Below are positions 22,613 through 35,350 of a DNA stretch of 64,000 bases, in pieces (within the stretch, counting starts at the first letter, position 1; every line of letters starts with the position of its first letter). Origin of the DNA: Sisyra terminalis. Taxonomy: Eukaryota; Arthropoda; Insecta; Neuroptera; Sisyridae. The stretch is from positions 17,794,001 to 17,858,000 of the forward strand of contig OY292275.1 in assembly GCA_958496175.1 (NCBI GenBank), given 5' to 3'. The position numbers and the translations under genes were made by a program. Below the pieces are notes generated by a model. It had not been told where the DNA came from and ran no database searches. It worked only from the letters and a program-made list of their open reading frames with translations.

Positions 22613-24625
22613 TTTTGGAAATGTTTGTGAGACAAGTTCAACCACGGAGTGAATATTGAGATCTCTGTGAATTACTTTGTTTTGAACATAATATGGAGCG
22701 TTGAAGATTCTTCGGAGAAATTTGGATTCGTTACAGATTGAAAGATTTAGTGGATAGAATTCTAGATAGCAAACTTCTGTTCGATTTTTAAAAACTTTTA
22801 AATGCTATTTATTTTTAATGCTTAATTGAAAAGTACTACTTCTACTTGTTCATCTTTTAAAACTCGAATAACTTCTATAAAAAAATCCTCTACTATAACT
22901 AGTGTGAAAATGCTTATTTTTGGGACAAAAATTATAACAAATTTAACAAATGTAGAAGAATGTAAGAGAAAATATTGATTTCTTAGATGTAAACCTTTTT
23001 TTAATTTTAAAAATATTTTATTTAAAAAAAACATGTTTACATCGGAAAAGCCATTATTTGATTTCGAATTTATCAATATAAATATTATCAGTGCTCTAGT
23101 ATTTTTCAACTTTAAAGCCAGGGCTAATTATATCTTTTTCTTCAAATTCAAAAATTTACTTGTACCTACAGTAAATTCGTTTGAGTAAATAAGATTTTTC
23201 AACTATAGTATCGAGTATTTACTTTGTCTAACTGTTTTAAATATTGGGTCTAACTATCAATAAGATTTGTTGAAGTCGTTTTTGTTCTCTTTACATTGTT
23301 CAATAATGAGGTAATTACATTTAAGACTCAATATCATTAATGGAAAACGAAAAGCAGAGAAGCACTCACTATATTGAGGACTTATTCAAAATTATAAGAG
23401 TTTACTCATTATTTGTGAAGTCCTTACATACTGGTATTTAAAGCAAATATTTAGACTTCTTAACGTTTTTTTGTAATACTCCTACAACTTATTCGGTTGA
23501 AATTTTATTATCGATTACGTAAAAATTTTTGCTATGTGGGTTGAGCATAATATCCTCTTTTTTCTAGATGTTTTTAAAGGTAAAAGTGAAAAAATAAAGC
23601 ATTCCGTCTAAGCTGATGATTTCTCTAAAATAATACAGGGACAAGAACTACACAAAAGACCTTTCAGTTGATTTGTACGAAATCAATTTAATGACATCCG
23701 ACCATTTGTACCAATGAATAAATTTAAAGGACATATCTATAGGAAAACAAAACACAGTAGTTTATTGAAACGACAACAGAAAAAAATCTATTCGTAAAAA
23801 ACATGAAATGGATAAAGTTGAATGAAAAATTCACACCCAATTTTTGTAGCATAAAAAGAAAGCTTAAGCTAAGCATGTGCGTTAGCCAAGCACTATTTAT
23901 TATACAACTTGGCAGTTTTGTATATCCCGGAAAATTCCTTTAAATTAATGAAATTTGAAATTATTTTATATTTTTTTCATCTTTTGAGGCTACGAAATAC
24001 GGGTTTCTCATTTACTGACCGATTGCATTGACCACTTCAGGATGATTAAGAAAAAGTAAATTTAGTTTAAAAGTATATTATCATCTAGTCTATATATTAT
24101 GCATAACCGAAATGACAAATTTTCAATTTTAGGGTTTGACTAAAATAATGTACGATTAACTTCAAGTACCAAGAATAAATCATGATGTTTCTTTTTTCTA
24201 AGGGTCAAGTCAAAGTACTGCCATTTCTTTTTTTGCATTAAATTCTTTTTGCTCAAAAATTAAAGAAGAAACCCAAAATTTAGTCTTGAGAGATAAAGCA
24301 ATTTTTTTAAATAAATAATACATATAATTTGTTCGTGTAAATTTGGAATATAAAAAATAAAGTTTCTAACAATATAAATTTATTGAAAAGCTCACCAAAT
24401 ACATAAATAAAAAGGTATCAAAGTACGAACCATGTATGGAATTTTCGATTTCGTCGATAAAAGAGTTGAGATTTATAGTTGCGGAGCAACTTGAAATGAA
24501 AATACGTAGCACTTTTCACTTGACAATAGGAAAAAAATGGAATTTTCAAATATTATGCGTCATTAGATGATTTTATACAAATTAAAATTTATCTTGGTTA
24601 GTTATTCCACTTAATACTACATAAT
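22613..24625. other. No gene or repeat recognised
   Basis: AT-rich DNA between FB1 and SINE S4. The 95-codon minus-strand frame 22822-23109 is Phe/Ile/Lys-rich with no motif. Confidence 0.5.
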
Positions 24626-24803
24626 TTTTTATTGTTTATTGTTACCTATTTACCGTTGCTTTTTAACTATAAAAGGTTTTCAGCGACTCTAGAGATAATA
24701 GATATCCGGATTCGATAAATATCGAAAATTTGCTCGAATCGAGGATCAAACCCAACATAGATAGTTTTGTAGCAGTCACCTTGATTACTCGGTTACCAGT
24801 AGG
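24626..24803 (-). repeat. tRNA-derived SINE, minus strand (copy S4)
   Basis: Read on the minus strand, it starts in a tRNA-like head (ggtaaccgagtaatcaagg, ending 24802), passes a box B-like gggtttgatcctcg, then gagcaaattttcgatattt, atccggatatc, and ends in an A-rich tail with gtaaataggtaacaataaa. It has the same order as S2 and S3. It lies about 300 bp left of palindrome FB2. Confidence 0.8.
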
Positions 24804-25100
24804 TTACTAGTTTTTACATCGATTTGTTGATAATAATTTTGTCAGAGTTTCAAATTTTTTTTTTTAAAATTGTATAATGTTTTTTCTTAAAATAAGAAAT
24901 TAAAAAGTTATATTTAAAACTATTTGTAACATAATATATTATACGATATTTTAACTTAAAAAAATTATTTTGCTATAAAATCAATATGAACAATTTTAAA
25001 AACAACTCTTTTTTTTCAAAATTCGAAGTTTGTACAAAATTTTGTATCAGTATGGAAGTGAAAACATTAACCCGAGAAGTCTATAATCAAGTATAATAAA

Positions 25101-25458
25101 TAAATTGTGGGCAATAAGAACGAAGCTTCTTGTGGAATATTATTTATTTTATCGCCAACGTTTCGTCAGTCATTCCTGACTTCTTCAGGGCTCAAAATTT
25201 TCAAATTACTCCACAAATGTCATAAAAATAAGCTGCAAAATGACCCAACTGGTAGAACAACAGACCAAGAATTTTTGTTTATAAATATTCTTGGTCTGTT
25301 GTTCTACCAGTTGGGTCATTTTACAGCTTATTTTTATGATATTTGTGGAGTAATTTTTAAATTTTGAGCCCTGAAGAAGTCAGGAATGGCTGACAAAACG
25401 TTGGCGATAAAATAAATAATATTTCACAAGAAGCTTCGTCCTTATTGTCCACAATTTA
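25101..25458. mobile_element. 358-bp near-perfect palindrome with hammerhead-like motifs (FB2)
   Basis: The whole interval is self-complementary: paired positions sum to 50559 from 25101/25458 inwards to 25271/25288, leaving a 16-bp loop. Only scattered mismatches occur (for example near 25110 and 25135). Each arm holds CTGAAGA-A-GTCAG-loop-CTGAC followed by GAAAC in the left arm (minus strand, 25188-25160) and AAAAC in the right arm (plus, 25371-25399). The 86-codon frame 25107-25367 is a product of the palindrome and not a gene. Architecture parallels FB1 although the sequences differ. A transcript would fold into a very long hairpin. Confidence 0.8.
25160..25188 (-). ncRNA. Hammerhead-like core motif in FB2 left arm (unproven ribozyme)
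   Basis: On the minus strand: CTGAAGA, one extra A, a perfect five-pair stem GTCAG/CTGAC with loop GAATGA, then GAAAC and GTTGG. The stem bases differ from those in FB1 (GGCTC/GGGCC), yet both pair, which is a covariation-like signal for structure. The plus-strand copy in the right arm has lost the G of GAAA. As in FB1, the extra A departs from the hammerhead consensus and no cleavage site is identified, so catalysis is uncertain. Confidence 0.35.
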
Positions 25459-28212
25459 ATTATTATATATAAAAAGACAAGGACTTAAACAACATCTATA
25501 ATCAAGCATCATTTGTGCTGAAGTTGGCCCCCTTTTGCACATTCATGGTTTTGATGATATAAACATTTAAGAAATCAATGCAATGATTTGCTTAAAAATT
25601 AGGTTAAAATCTAAATTTTAACTAGAAACAATTAAAATTTCATATAATAATAAATTTATAATTTTCTTTATCAAAGCCTTTAAGTGGAAAGTATTAAAAT
25701 TATTTAGTTACAAAAACTTGGCAGCGAAAAGCAAAGAAAATAGTCCATATGGAGTAAAGAACATGCCAGAATAATCTTTATCTCAAACTTTCCTCTAACT
25801 CTCAAACTTTATAAATAAAAATTAGTTTCATTCTTTTTATTCAAGGATATGGATGGCTTAATTTGACTATATTTCGTGCTGTAAAGTTAGAGACTTGAAT
25901 ATAATGCACTATACTGTAGCATACGAGCATATATAGCGAAGCGTTAACTTGCCAGAAAACGGATTTAGATTTATAAACAAAAATAATTTACTGTGTGATC
26001 CAATATCACTTATAAATTTACTGAATATTTAATAATCATTAAATTTCAAGTGCTCATTAAATAATATGGTGAGATTTAACAACGATAGTTTCATACAAGA
26101 GATGATAATTATTTCTTTTGCATGATTATTATAGCGAACGATGAATATGAGCCGCAGTTATTTTGTTTTATAATATGATTGAATATTATCGTATAATTAT
26201 TAAAAAGTGTAAGTAATTAAAAGTTTTCAATCAGATCAGTTTGTCGTTGTCAGTTAGTTTTGTCGATATTTGATGTGAAAGGTTCTTTAACGTTTTAATG
26301 AATGCGAAACGATGGATTAATTAATCAGTTGATAAATCTTATGAGATAAAATATATTAAGGTTTTGTGCTAAGTTTCTGACAGAATAAATTCATATCATT
26401 AATCACAGTAACTAAATTCACGTTTTTGTTTGCTTCTTAGTGGTAGTATAAGTTAGCTCGCGGAAAATAATAAATTGTTGTAGTTGCTTCCTTTAAAAAA
26501 ATATTAGAAAAACTGAAATATTTACGGCAATACAACAACAATACAAATTATCCATAAGCACGGAAATCTTACACAAAATTTCGATTCATATTATTCAAAT
26601 ATTTACAATTCAGAAGCTAGCAACACGATCGATCGTAAGGTCATGGACTTACACTACTACTTGAATCACGTATTTTAAATTTTATTATAACGAAAAAGTA
26701 TTTAGACAGAATAGTGCAAAATACTTCAAATATTTTATTTCAAACTATCAAATAGTCGAAAAAAGTGACATAAACGATGATAACACAATTTCAACCAAAC
26801 AATTTATAAATAAACTTATTATTGAACACTTCTATATTCAAAACCGAAAAACTATTTTTATTCCTGACAGGAAATCGGTTAAACTAGTCCAATCAATTTG
26901 ATGCGTTTTGATGATTATGGATCATAAAAGTAGGTCAGTTAGATAATAGTTTCATTTATATTTTTTAAACTCTTGCCCAAGTTTCATATATTTTCGAATT
27001 GAAAAAAAAACGAGCGTAAGTAAATTAAGGATGTGATCATTAATTTTTCCGATAGCAATCTTACCATATTTTAGTCTTAAAATAACCAATAAGGTTCTTT
27101 ATTTAAACTAATAGTAAAGATTGGTAATCACTTAGTTGGTGGTTGATTAATTAAACTTCAAATAAATTACACAAAAACAATTGTTAGAAGTTTAAACTAC
27201 TTTCTCGATTAATTCTCCAGAGTATAATTTACTTGGTCATTGACATTTGACTCACGACTTTCATGCTTTTTATAAAACCGAAACAACATATGTAATAATA
27301 AAATAAATTAAAAAAAAAATCATTAAATCGATGAAATTTGTTACATTGTAAACTTTATTTTAATGTAGTTAAATTAACACCAAAAAAATCACAAAATAGA
27401 CATTTTATATCTTAGTTAAATAAAAAAAAAAACCAGTAATTATTAATGTCGATATCAATACCACATTATTGTTAAATGTTACATACTTCTTATAAAATAA
27501 AGTATTTACTAAGGAAATTATTAGGAAAAAAATATTTTAAGTTATCCTTTAGATATTCAAGTTGGTACATAATAAAACAAATATGGGTTAAAATGTAGTT
27601 TTTTTTTAAGGAACACCTTATAATACCCAAAAACATTACTAGGATTTTTATACTGTCCACATAAAATCGTTATTAGAGGTCAGTAACACCGAGATTTAAT
27701 TAAACGAGGGTTTCTTAAGGGGAGTTATATTGTCGCGCTATGATTATTTTTCATGTATAGGAACTGATAATTATTGATAAACTTTCAAGGATTACGGGGG
27801 TTTTCCTATTTTATGGTTAAAAAACACAATTTTTGAAGTTATTTTTCTTTGGCGGCGTTATGAAAAATGATCAGCCTGAACTTTTAATAAAAGGTGGCGC
27901 CATAGCCACAGTAGAAAGTTGCTTGGAAACTTTTTATATTTGAATGAAAAATTAGTTTCATGGTACAGATATAAATTTGTAATAAAATTATACAGTTGCG
28001 TTTGTATTAAATAAACTTGATGATTTATTAATTTAAAATTTCTATCATATAATCCACTTCTGTATGGTTATGTTTTTGTTTAGTAATTTTTGAGCAAGAG
28101 ATCCATACTGTATTGATAAACAAGTAATTCATTTATGTAAGGTACTTTTTTAAGATGTCAATTGTGTAAAATATTGTAAAAAAACTATACAGTATGTATA
28201 AATAACCAATTT
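25459..28212. other. No gene recognised
   Basis: AT-rich DNA. A patch around 27690-27930 is slightly less AT-rich (cgagggtttcttaagg, tggcggcgttatg, aggtggcgccatagcc) but gives no coding or repeat signal I recognise. Confidence 0.5.
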
Positions 28213-28436
28213 TGCTCATGTCCCTTTAAGTGACATCAATATCTGGCAACGTTGCGTTTTCTACCTTGTTTTAAATTTTATTCACAAGTTTATCAGGCCA
28301 TCATGAAAATTTAACAATAAAAGAGCAAACTATATGGAATTAGAATTGAATTAACTAAAAAATCCCGAACATAATTAAAAACAAAGTAAAAAATGCATCG
28401 TGCCAGATATTGACGTCGCTTAAAGGGACATGAGCC
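28213..28436. mobile_element. MITE family M1 copy 2 with perfect 8-bp TSD
   Basis: The left end tgctcatgtccctttaag and right end cttaaagggacatgagcc are near-perfect TIRs. They continue inwards through atatctggcaacg on the left and gtgccagatat on the right. The identical octamer ACCAATTT flanks both sides (28205-28212 and 28437-28444). TIR core and internal sequence match copy 1 at 838-1057. The 8-bp duplication suggests a hAT-like or other 8-bp-TSD superfamily. It has no coding capacity. Confidence 0.8.
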
Positions 28437-28444
28437 ACCAATTT

Positions 28445-31400
28445 AATCTATGATTTGAAAACTAGTAACTTTCTGGGAAATATTCATAGCGTAATACTGG
28501 CAAAACTGACAATTGGCAAAAATTGGCAATTGAATGAAAATTAAATGACAGTTGAAACAAATGACAACAATCAGTAAGTTTGAAATTGAGACTATAATTG
28601 TTTTATCTGTATTACACTCATATGTTTAACTTTACATTCTTTGTCACCAGACATATATTTGCCAACTATATTGATATAAAATCATTATTTTTGCATGAAA
28701 TTGCTTACATAACAAGTCCATAATATGGTGAAAGTGATTTTAAAAAAATGAAGTCGTTATAAAGATACAGTCGTTACATAGATACAGAATTTCTTAAAGA
28801 GTTAAGGTTAAACCAAACATTTTTTTGAAATTGATACCACTTGAAGATTTAATCGAGAAGAAGAAAATTTTTTAAGCTAGATAAAATATTATTTACAGAA
28901 ATAATAAATAATATCTAGTTAAAATATTAACATTGTTATTTTTAATAATGTTGAATTTATCAAGTTTTTTGTTAAAGAAAGTTGTGAAAATTAAAGGAAG
29001 ACAAAATTTTAGGAAATTCCAAAATTTTGACATCAATGTGTTTACATATATTTTGGCATTCTGTGAATAATTTCGTTGTAATGAAACTTTTTTCAATTAC
29101 GTTAAAAAGTTTGAACTAACTTTTGGGCCAACTTATGGTGCGTGATGATGAAATTTCGTCCGTAGGTCTGTTAAAATATCTAATAACCTGGATGAAAAAG
29201 ATGTGAATTTATATCAAAAGATTAAAGCACGAATTGGACTTGTAAAAGGTACCATTAATTGAATGGGATTATCTTATGCAAGTGAACCATTAAACTGATG
29301 GCCCACTTTTGAGTATTTTGGCGCTATCAAAGAGAAGTACTGTAAAGAGAAAGATGACATCAAATATCGATTCAAAATTTTTATTCAATATCTCCGGTAT
29401 TTGCTGTAACTCAAATTATTATTTGATTATTTTTTCATTCATTGTTTAAGTTTACTTTTAAGAATAGGATTATATGTTACTATAGTTTGCATATTAGGTT
29501 ATTTAGTTATAAATTGAAAATTCGTAGACTTAAGTATTATCTATAGAAAATTATCGGAAAAAGTAAAGTTTCAACAGTTTTTTCCTGTAAATAATCCATG
29601 GATTACGTAATAAAAAGTTTCCAACATTTGATATAAAACATATTTTAACAGAAAAATTACAATAAAGCATTTTCTATTTTATTTTGAAAGTGTGTCTTTT
29701 GAATTGTGCTTGGAGTTTGTAACTTTTTTTTATTGATAAGTCATTTAGGTTAATTATCATTTGTTATTTGTATAGCTTGTTTTAATTATACTAAACAAAT
29801 AAAATTTGGAAATACGCAATTGTCGGGGGGTTGGTATTCACTGCAAAAAATGTCGCTACGTATTTTCCGTAGCGTAAACCGTTTTTTGTTTACTTGACAA
29901 AACAAGCTCTGCGAATACAGTAAAAAACGGTTCTTTCAAAGTTGTGAAAATAACTTTAGAAAAATGTCGATTTTTTTGTTACATTGACGAAAAAATAAGA
30001 TTTTTTTTTTGTTTGTTTAAGAAAAAAGATAAATTAAATGTTTTAACAGCTACTATGGTTTCACCGGGCATAGGCTAAAAATTAATATGTGAATGGCATA
30101 TTTATTTAAAAACAACAATAATTACTAGTAGTATCATTTTTAAAATCAAATTCGTCCAGAAACCAATGCAAATATATGACAAGGATGCAAAGCTTAATGA
30201 TCTTTGAAAAAATACCTACGCTTAAAGTATGGTTCAAAGGCAAAAAAAACATTTTATTTAAATACTATTTCTCGATTAAATAAAGCACAATATTATGGAG
30301 AAATTGCATACAACAATTTTATGAACCGATTAAAATAAATTTATGAGAAATAAAGCTTTTTATTCATGTTATTCCTGTTTAAAAAGCAATAAAAATTTTA
30401 TCAACTAAGATGGGAACTAGAAAGTTTTAGTGTTAAAATATTCTTAATTATTATTTTTTTGCAAAAAAGTCAAAATGGTTCTTAAGGTTTTGGTATCAGC
30501 AAACTAGCTTATTTTCTAAAACTAGCATTTAAAGAGAGAAATCAAGGAAAAAAAAATTCTTTACAAAATATGCCAAAAACCAGACAAGGATAAAGCATTA
30601 TTTCTTGATAAATCTCGCCTCAAAATAATCTCGATAAAGAGAAATATAATTAATTTTACTCAACATTTTTCAAATTAGTCCTCATTTACTATTCAGTAAC
30701 GATTTAAACCGTTGTCCATTTTATCTTTTCGTTAGTTATCATTCAAAGGAGTAGAAAATAAATATTGCAAAAAATAATTTAGTTTTTTTAATAATTTATT
30801 AAATTTCATTTAGTAACATAATGATTCTAAGAAAATTTTGTAGTTAACGGCACTAAACAACATTTTTTTTTTATTGCTGGAGATTAGCAAAGTAGGCAAT
30901 ACTTCCCGCAATTTTTCAAAAAATAATGCGAATATGTATTTCGAGTATATAATGAGATTCGTAATGCAAATTATAAAGTTTCAGCTTAGTAAATTATCCA
31001 AACTGAGTTTTCTTTTTTGAAAATGAGTTGTTCATAGTTGTATCGATTTTTATTTAATCATTTGGTCTAAACGAGTTGATAACTCATAAGTATCTATTAA
31101 TATTTTGGTAAATGGCAAATATTTTCAAAAATTCAAATATACTAACTTTAAGTGACGGATGAAAATAAGAGGTAACAATATAATTAGGGCAAAACCTTAA
31201 ATGAGTTTAATATTGAATATTTTTTTCTCTCTTTACAATAAAACCAAGAAAAAAAGTTGTATGAAACATGAAAAAAATCTACCATTATCATGATAAGACA
31301 AAAATGTTCTTCATTACTTTCAATTCAAACCCAGAGTAATGTATTTTTATGTTCCTTAGCATCTATATTACCAGTACAAGTGTTTTTCTTAATATCATAA

Positions 31401-34400
31401 ATATGATTGCTTTTATATTTCGATTGATATAAGTCTAGTTCACTATCTTCTAATAAAGAAAAATAATTCTAGCTGCATACAGAAAAAAAGTTTTTGATTG
31501 GAATTAAGAAAAAGAATCTATAACTCAAATATCTTTATAATCGATTATATGCATTAAATTATATCGTTAATGTATATTTCAAGGGAAAGAAGTAATAAAA
31601 ATTCATTTCTTTATGATCAGAAGATTTAGTTATCTAATAAGCTTTCGAGAATGCCACTATAGCCAGGGACTTTTATAGCTTAAGTAAGGTAAACTTTAAA
31701 GGTGCTAGAAGCTTTGATTTAAAAAAAATGTGATGAGCTTTCATTTCTTAGCTTGTGAGGCTAACAAATATAAGAATACCGGAAAGGAAATTCGTTTTTT
31801 TAATATATAATAAGAACACATAGTTTTGATACAAGTTTTGATTTTAAATCTATGTTATAATCAGCGTCAATAGTATCAACGATTTGACATCTAGTAAGTA
31901 AATTTTTAATGGCAAATTAGTAAAAATCAATTGCATAATAAGAAAAATATGAAAAAATGAAGTTCAGAGCATCACTTGAGCTTTCATTGTTTTACTCACT
32001 TAGTAAATGTTGTAACGATTGAAATAAATCAAAAACCGATGGTATAACTTTGGCTGATTATAGTAGGTACAGCAAAATCACTTCCCCTTAATTAATTTTT
32101 CTAGGGCTTTTCTTCTGCATGGGAGTCTTGCATTACCACGTTGCAGCAAAGAATTATCTAAGTTAATTTCAAAGCTGCTCATCTTTTTAGCACACATTTG
32201 GCACAATTTCCTCCCTTAACTTCTTATTAACACTGAAAATGTTTTTAGTATTGCTAGTGTCGCTATGCTGTGAAATTCAAAGATCATACAATACTAAATT
32301 TGTATCCCTTCGGGTTTTTAGTCCTTTCCATTTCAATAAAGATTTAGGAATAGAAAATATGTTATAATTTTTTTTTAGCTAATAAGGTATTCTGACCTTA
32401 AAATGTCTTTAGTACCACTTTGAAATATTTTATAAGCAAATAAATGGTTATTGAATGGCTATTGGTTTAAAAACAAAATTTTTATCCGGTACCCTTATGT
32501 TTCACTTCTATAAACAAAGATTAAGAAACTATAGTTAATGCTCACAATTTTTTTTTTCCATATTAATCTATAAATAATATTTGTAATAAACGTTTTTATA
32601 GTTCAAATTTCATTCACCAAAATTGTACATTGTAAAGTTTACATTCTTTTACTGCATTGTATATCAAACTTAATAATTTGTAAGTAAATTATTAAAAGTG
32701 AAGAAGAATTTATATAAAACTTTATGGTTTTGAAGCGTCTGTAGTATTTTCTAGAAGAACATTACATTCACATAATATAGAGACACATTTTTTAGAAGTA
32801 AACAAAAAATATTCATATAAAAGTCAATCTTTAATGTAAACGTGTTTTTGGTGGCACTTCAATTTTTCAATTTTTTTAAGGATTTTTCTTATAGTATGAG
32901 AAAATAACTCTATAAATCATAAAAAAAAATATTTAAGCTCAAAATAATGAAAGTGAAAACTTTAAATGGCAGATTGATATTAAATAAATAAAAATTCACA
33001 TGAAAAATAGCATTTTCGATAATATTTTCGTTCAGCAGACAAAAATAAACGTTTAGTGCTTTTATGATTTTGTTTTACTAAAGGCAAAAATCCTTTATGT
33101 TTAATCCCGATAAAATATGAAGCATTTTCGAAATTGGTTTAAAAAGTATGGGTTTACATTTTCGGGAGTTTGTGGTTTTAATGGAGCTAATATATGGTAT
33201 GTGAACTTTAGTATCATGTATACAAAATACAGTATAAAAAAAGATTAATTTTGCGGTATTTAAAACTTTCGACGAATTTATGAAACTAGTTTCATATGAT
33301 TTAATTACTGTAACAGTAAGATTAATAGAAAAATGAAATTAAAAAAAATATTGTCAAAGGAGTTTATTAGGAAATTAAGCTCCTAAAAGCAGCCAATTCA
33401 ATTACGCTACGAAATTTTGCTACAGTTTAAATTTACTTTCTTCTCTGCAACGCTCCATTCCAGAGATAAGTGGATTACACATATAATATTTATAATTTTA
33501 TTTTAGAAAAGAAATATACCTCTGTGAATACTTTTTTTTTTGAAATATTTAAAAAAAAACTAAGTAAATTATTTTTAATTTATCTTGACCAGGTGGTTTC
33601 TGGAGGAAAAAAATATCATACAAGTGGGCGATTTTCTAACTTTTACGCTTGATTAATTTATGGAGAGAATTGCGTCCTGCAATTAAAATTTGGAAAGCCA
33701 AAAATACATTTGATGCTTTCATACGTATATATCTGCCACAATCTATTTTTAAAGTTTATTTAAACCCGGAAACGATTTTTTCTCTTTTTTATCTATATAT
33801 TTTTTTTTATTTCATTTTTCAATTCTCATATGATAATGTGAATGAAACGTTAATATCTGTAAAAGGTTTTTGGTTCACTTTAATGCCGCATGTCCTCAGC
33901 TTTTGTAACTAATTACAGAACAAATAAATTTTTAAATAACATCCCCACTTTACATAAAAATCAATATAATATGACTCATTTGAAGAAAGTACAGTATAGA
34001 AATCGGATTAACAAAACAACTCTATTGGTATCTACTTTTGTTCATATACTCGTGTCAAGAAAATTTTTCGAATTATAATTTTATGCCTTGGCTCAATTGA
34101 ATATCAAAAAAAATTCAATATTTCGTGTTATAGAAATTATATCAAAACATTATTGAATTGTTTTTGTTGGCTTTTAAACCATCGATAATAATTTCAAATT
34201 ATTTTTTTTTCGTTTGAAATAAGTAATAGAAATATTGATTATCACGTTGGAAATTATTAAAAAATATTGAGATAATTCAGCATTCACACGATTATTGGAA
34301 GCACGTAAATTTCAAATAATAATTTAGCAGCGGAAAATTTCTTATCGTCACTTGCAGTATGATAACATATTCATTTAATTATTTTATAAACGTTTCGTAT

Positions 34401-35217
34401 TTAATACAAAACGTGATATGATCGAAAATGATAAGAAAATAAGGTTATTCAATATCGAAAAAAATTTCCCCAAAGCGGTTAAAACTTTTATAAATTCAAC
34501 ACCTTATGCACTAAAGTATTAAAAAAAAAATTATTTCATTTCATGATTTTTTTCAGTAGTTTTTTTTTTTATTTTATTTAAATAGTTTGGTTTTTGGATG
34601 TCAGATGAGTAATGCGGAAAATATGATTGAAAGTCGCTTAGTGTTTAATCAAAAGTTTTGTCTTCGCAAAATGTTAGATTAAAGCACGACAGATATAAAA
34701 TCATCAGAGGAGAAATAATGTGCATTGTATAATCAACCAATGTAGTACTGGAATATAAATTTTCTGCACTCACAGAGGAAAATTTAAACTTTCTGGTTTA
34801 TATTAAATCCTAACATTGGCAATGAGCGAGAAACACAAATACTATAATAAGTGATACTGCAATATGAATGCAGAAACTTTTAAGGGTAGATTTGTAAGTA
34901 TATGCATTTATTTTTTGTTGTCTATTATTTTTACTTTTTGCTTTCTGACGTTGTATACAATTTTTGTACAAAAAAAAAATAAGAAAAACTCACTTAAAAA
35001 TAACTGATTTTTTTTTAGTAGAAAAAGCACTAAACCGATTTTTATTATTTTTTTTCAAACACTTTTTACACTGCTTTTAAAGTTAAAATCGGTTTAAAAA
35101 ATCCGCATGATGAAAATCGTTTGAAATTCACACGAAAAACCGACACAATTGATGTAAAAAGTTTTCGAAACTTTTGAATTTATATATTAAAAGCTCGAAC
35201 GATGTGTAAACGGAAAA
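28445..35217. other. Long stretch without recognisable genes or transposons
   Basis: About 6.8 kb of AT-rich DNA. It includes a small composite hairpin at 29846-29934 (CGCTACG...CGTAGCG and AACCGTTTTTT...AAAAAACGGTT). Three consecutive plus-strand frames at 33470-34078 are Phe/Lys/Ile-rich and match nothing. A patch at 32080-32240 is slightly less AT-rich. I see no TIRs, LINE motifs or tRNA-like boxes. Confidence 0.45.
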
Positions 35218-35350
35218 GGAAGCGCGGCCCCAGTGACGTCACAGGTGGTCAGACGTGTCAAGTGGCGCGCACTGCAATACCGGTTATAACGATGCCAGAC
35301 CTCGTGTAGACAGCGCGGGGCCGAGCCCCGAAAGCTACCGATTGCCTCAC
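35218..35350. promoter_or_regulatory. GC-rich, CpG-containing island with a CRE palindrome
   Basis: An abrupt ~130-bp island with many CG dinucleotides (gcgcggcccc, ggcgcgcac, agcgcggggccgagccccg) stands out from the surrounding AT-rich DNA. It contains gTGACGTCAc, a perfect cAMP-response-element-type palindrome (35234-35243), and a ggggc...gcccc inverted pair near 35320. I see no coding frame or transposon end. It could be a promoter or enhancer, an exon of a non-coding RNA, or a foreign fragment. The regulatory reading is inference from composition and the CRE site only. Confidence 0.35.

Noticed and set aside
25107..25367. 86-codon frame
   Set aside because: Lies entirely in the FB2 palindrome.
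29846..29934. Small composite hairpin (CGCTACG...CGTAGCG; AACCGTTTTTT...AAAAAACGGTT)
   Set aside because: Short arms with low-complexity content; no repeat family or miRNA-like structure could be supported by eye.
33470..34078. Three consecutive short plus-strand frames
   Set aside because: Phe/Ile/Lys/Tyr-rich frames expected by chance in AT-rich DNA; they do not join into a known protein.
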